Assembly: GCA_947630625.1 (NCBI GenBank)
Contig: CANRIL010000013.1
Span: forward strand, 1-60,538
Reading direction: 5' to 3'
Origin: an uncultured Clostridia bacterium
GTDB lineage: Bacteria; Bacillota; Clostridia; Oscillospirales; CAG-272
Length of the DNA: 60,538 nt
This document shows, piece after piece, positions 60,118-60,538 of the stretch. The position numbers and the translations under genes were made by a program. Below the pieces are notes generated by a model. The model made no database searches. It was not told the DNA's origin and saw only the letters and a program-made list of their open reading frames with translations. Each line of letters opens with the position of its first letter. Within the stretch, counting starts at the first letter, position 1.

Positions 60118-60538
60118 AATGTTATTTACCTTAAACATTGTCGGCAAAACGGATTTTGAAGACATGATAACAGATCCCGAATTTTGGGTGATAATACTTT
60201 TGCTGAGCTTTGCTGTTTGCATAATATCACTTATCGTTTCATTTGTGGCGCGAAAAAGTCAGGAGGCGAGCGATAATGCGCAACCTATTAATACTGCTTA
60301 CGCAAAGGTAGTTGAAAAGCAATCTCTTCCGAGCGATGCCATCATTTTGTCGTCAACACTGATTTGGTTCTTGTTTGAAACTAAAGACGGTCGGCGCCTG
60401 CGCCTGAATGCAAAAGCACAGTGCGGTTTGGTCGTTGGCGATACAGGATTATTGACATGGCAGGGTACTGTCAAGGATTTTTCGCAAAATTGTATAGAAG
60501 AAAGTCACATTTCACTTTCATCACCCCTCGAATTCGAG
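60095..60538 (+). CDS. DUF2500-like membrane protein (3' truncated by window)
   Basis: Open to the window end. Starts at 60095, 60098 or 60119 are all in frame; the first two overlap the preceding gene, and GGAGG at about 60099-60103 favours 60119 only with long spacing. One transmembrane helix (FWVIILLLSFAVCIISLIVSF) is followed by a segment with WFLFETKDGRRLRLNAKA, LVVGDTGLLTWQGTVKDFS, which follows the DUF2500 pattern. Function unknown. Confidence 0.65.
   Translation, partial: MMEAIISEMLFTLNIVGKTDFEDMITDPEFWVIILLLSFAVCIISLIVSFVARKSQEASDNAQPINTAYAKVVEKQSLPSDAIILSSTLIWFLFETKDGRRLRLNAKAQCGLVVGDTGLLTWQGTVKDFSQNCIEESHISLSSPLEFE

Overview
The window reads as a chromosomal segment of a GC-rich anaerobic Clostridia-type Firmicute (Oscillospirales/Christensenellales-like, uncultured style). 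The reasons are: strong Shine-Dalgarno sites and consensus sigma-A promoters, an ECF S-component (ThiW) under a TPP riboswitch, a preQ1 riboswitch, a class B sortase, KtrAB/TrkAH-type potassium uptake, YhaO/YhaN, several radical SAM enzymes, and no outer-membrane genes. Species cannot be named from the sequence. No rRNA operon, tRNA, CRISPR array, integrase or transposase was seen.

Layout. 1-5.6 kb: the end of a WecG/TagA glycosyltransferase, a serpin lipoprotein, a DUF4349 lipoprotein, a secreted protein of unknown function, a membrane-tethered MerR regulator and a solitary MazF. 5.7-11.7 kb: a thiamin operon with a consensus promoter, TPP riboswitch, attenuator, an unexplained 5S-rRNA-like element, then thiW-thiM-thiE-HAD phosphatase-thiD-thiC-thiN. 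It makes the pyrimidine (ThiC/ThiD), salvages thiazole (ThiW/ThiM), joins them (ThiE) and pyrophosphorylates thiamin (ThiN). There is no ThiL, so the embedded HAD phosphatase is a good candidate for the thiamin-phosphate phosphatase. 11.8-18.3 kb: carboxylesterase, membrane proteins, a two-component system and a MATE exporter.

18.4-24.0 kb is the most interesting part. A minus-strand run encodes a Cys-rich repeat peptide (seven 17-residue units with an ACGTACGA core, 14 Cys), a radical SAM/SPASM maturase, a nitroreductase, a flavin-binding (PNPOx-like) ferredoxin fusion, a zinc macrodomain ADP-ribosyl hydrolase and a class-M sirtuin (SirTM). Facing it are an HxlR regulator and an NAD(P)H-FMN reductase. 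The two promoter regions share CTGTAAC half-sites. The peptide and maturase match what is known as the ACGX radical-SAM peptide system. Finding the SirTM/macrodomain ADP-ribosylation pair in the same run suggests a RiPP whose biology is linked to ADP-ribosylation or redox state; that link is inference.

24-45 kb: a carbohydrate-binding-like protein, a lipoprotein, an ABC ATPase followed by a gene remnant, a GH13 enzyme, a second MATE exporter, a phosphoesterase, a membrane protein with a C-terminal RyR-like motif, YdcF, a preQ1-riboswitch operon (queuosine-precursor transporter, SDR, DUF4298), a heterodimeric ABC exporter, and a sortase B-rlmA-glycosyltransferase-dinB operon, then an RlmD-type methylase. 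45.3-47.6 kb: an AT-rich island with one 742-residue protein ending in a Nudix domain after a membrane hairpin. 47.7-60.5 kb: asparaginase, potassium uptake, a metallo-beta-lactamase-fold protein, a TIGR04076 protein with a radical SAM partner, YhaO/YhaN, an FtsX-type ABC transporter, an XRE regulator with a shared palindromic divergent promoter, and two small membrane genes, the last cut by the window end.
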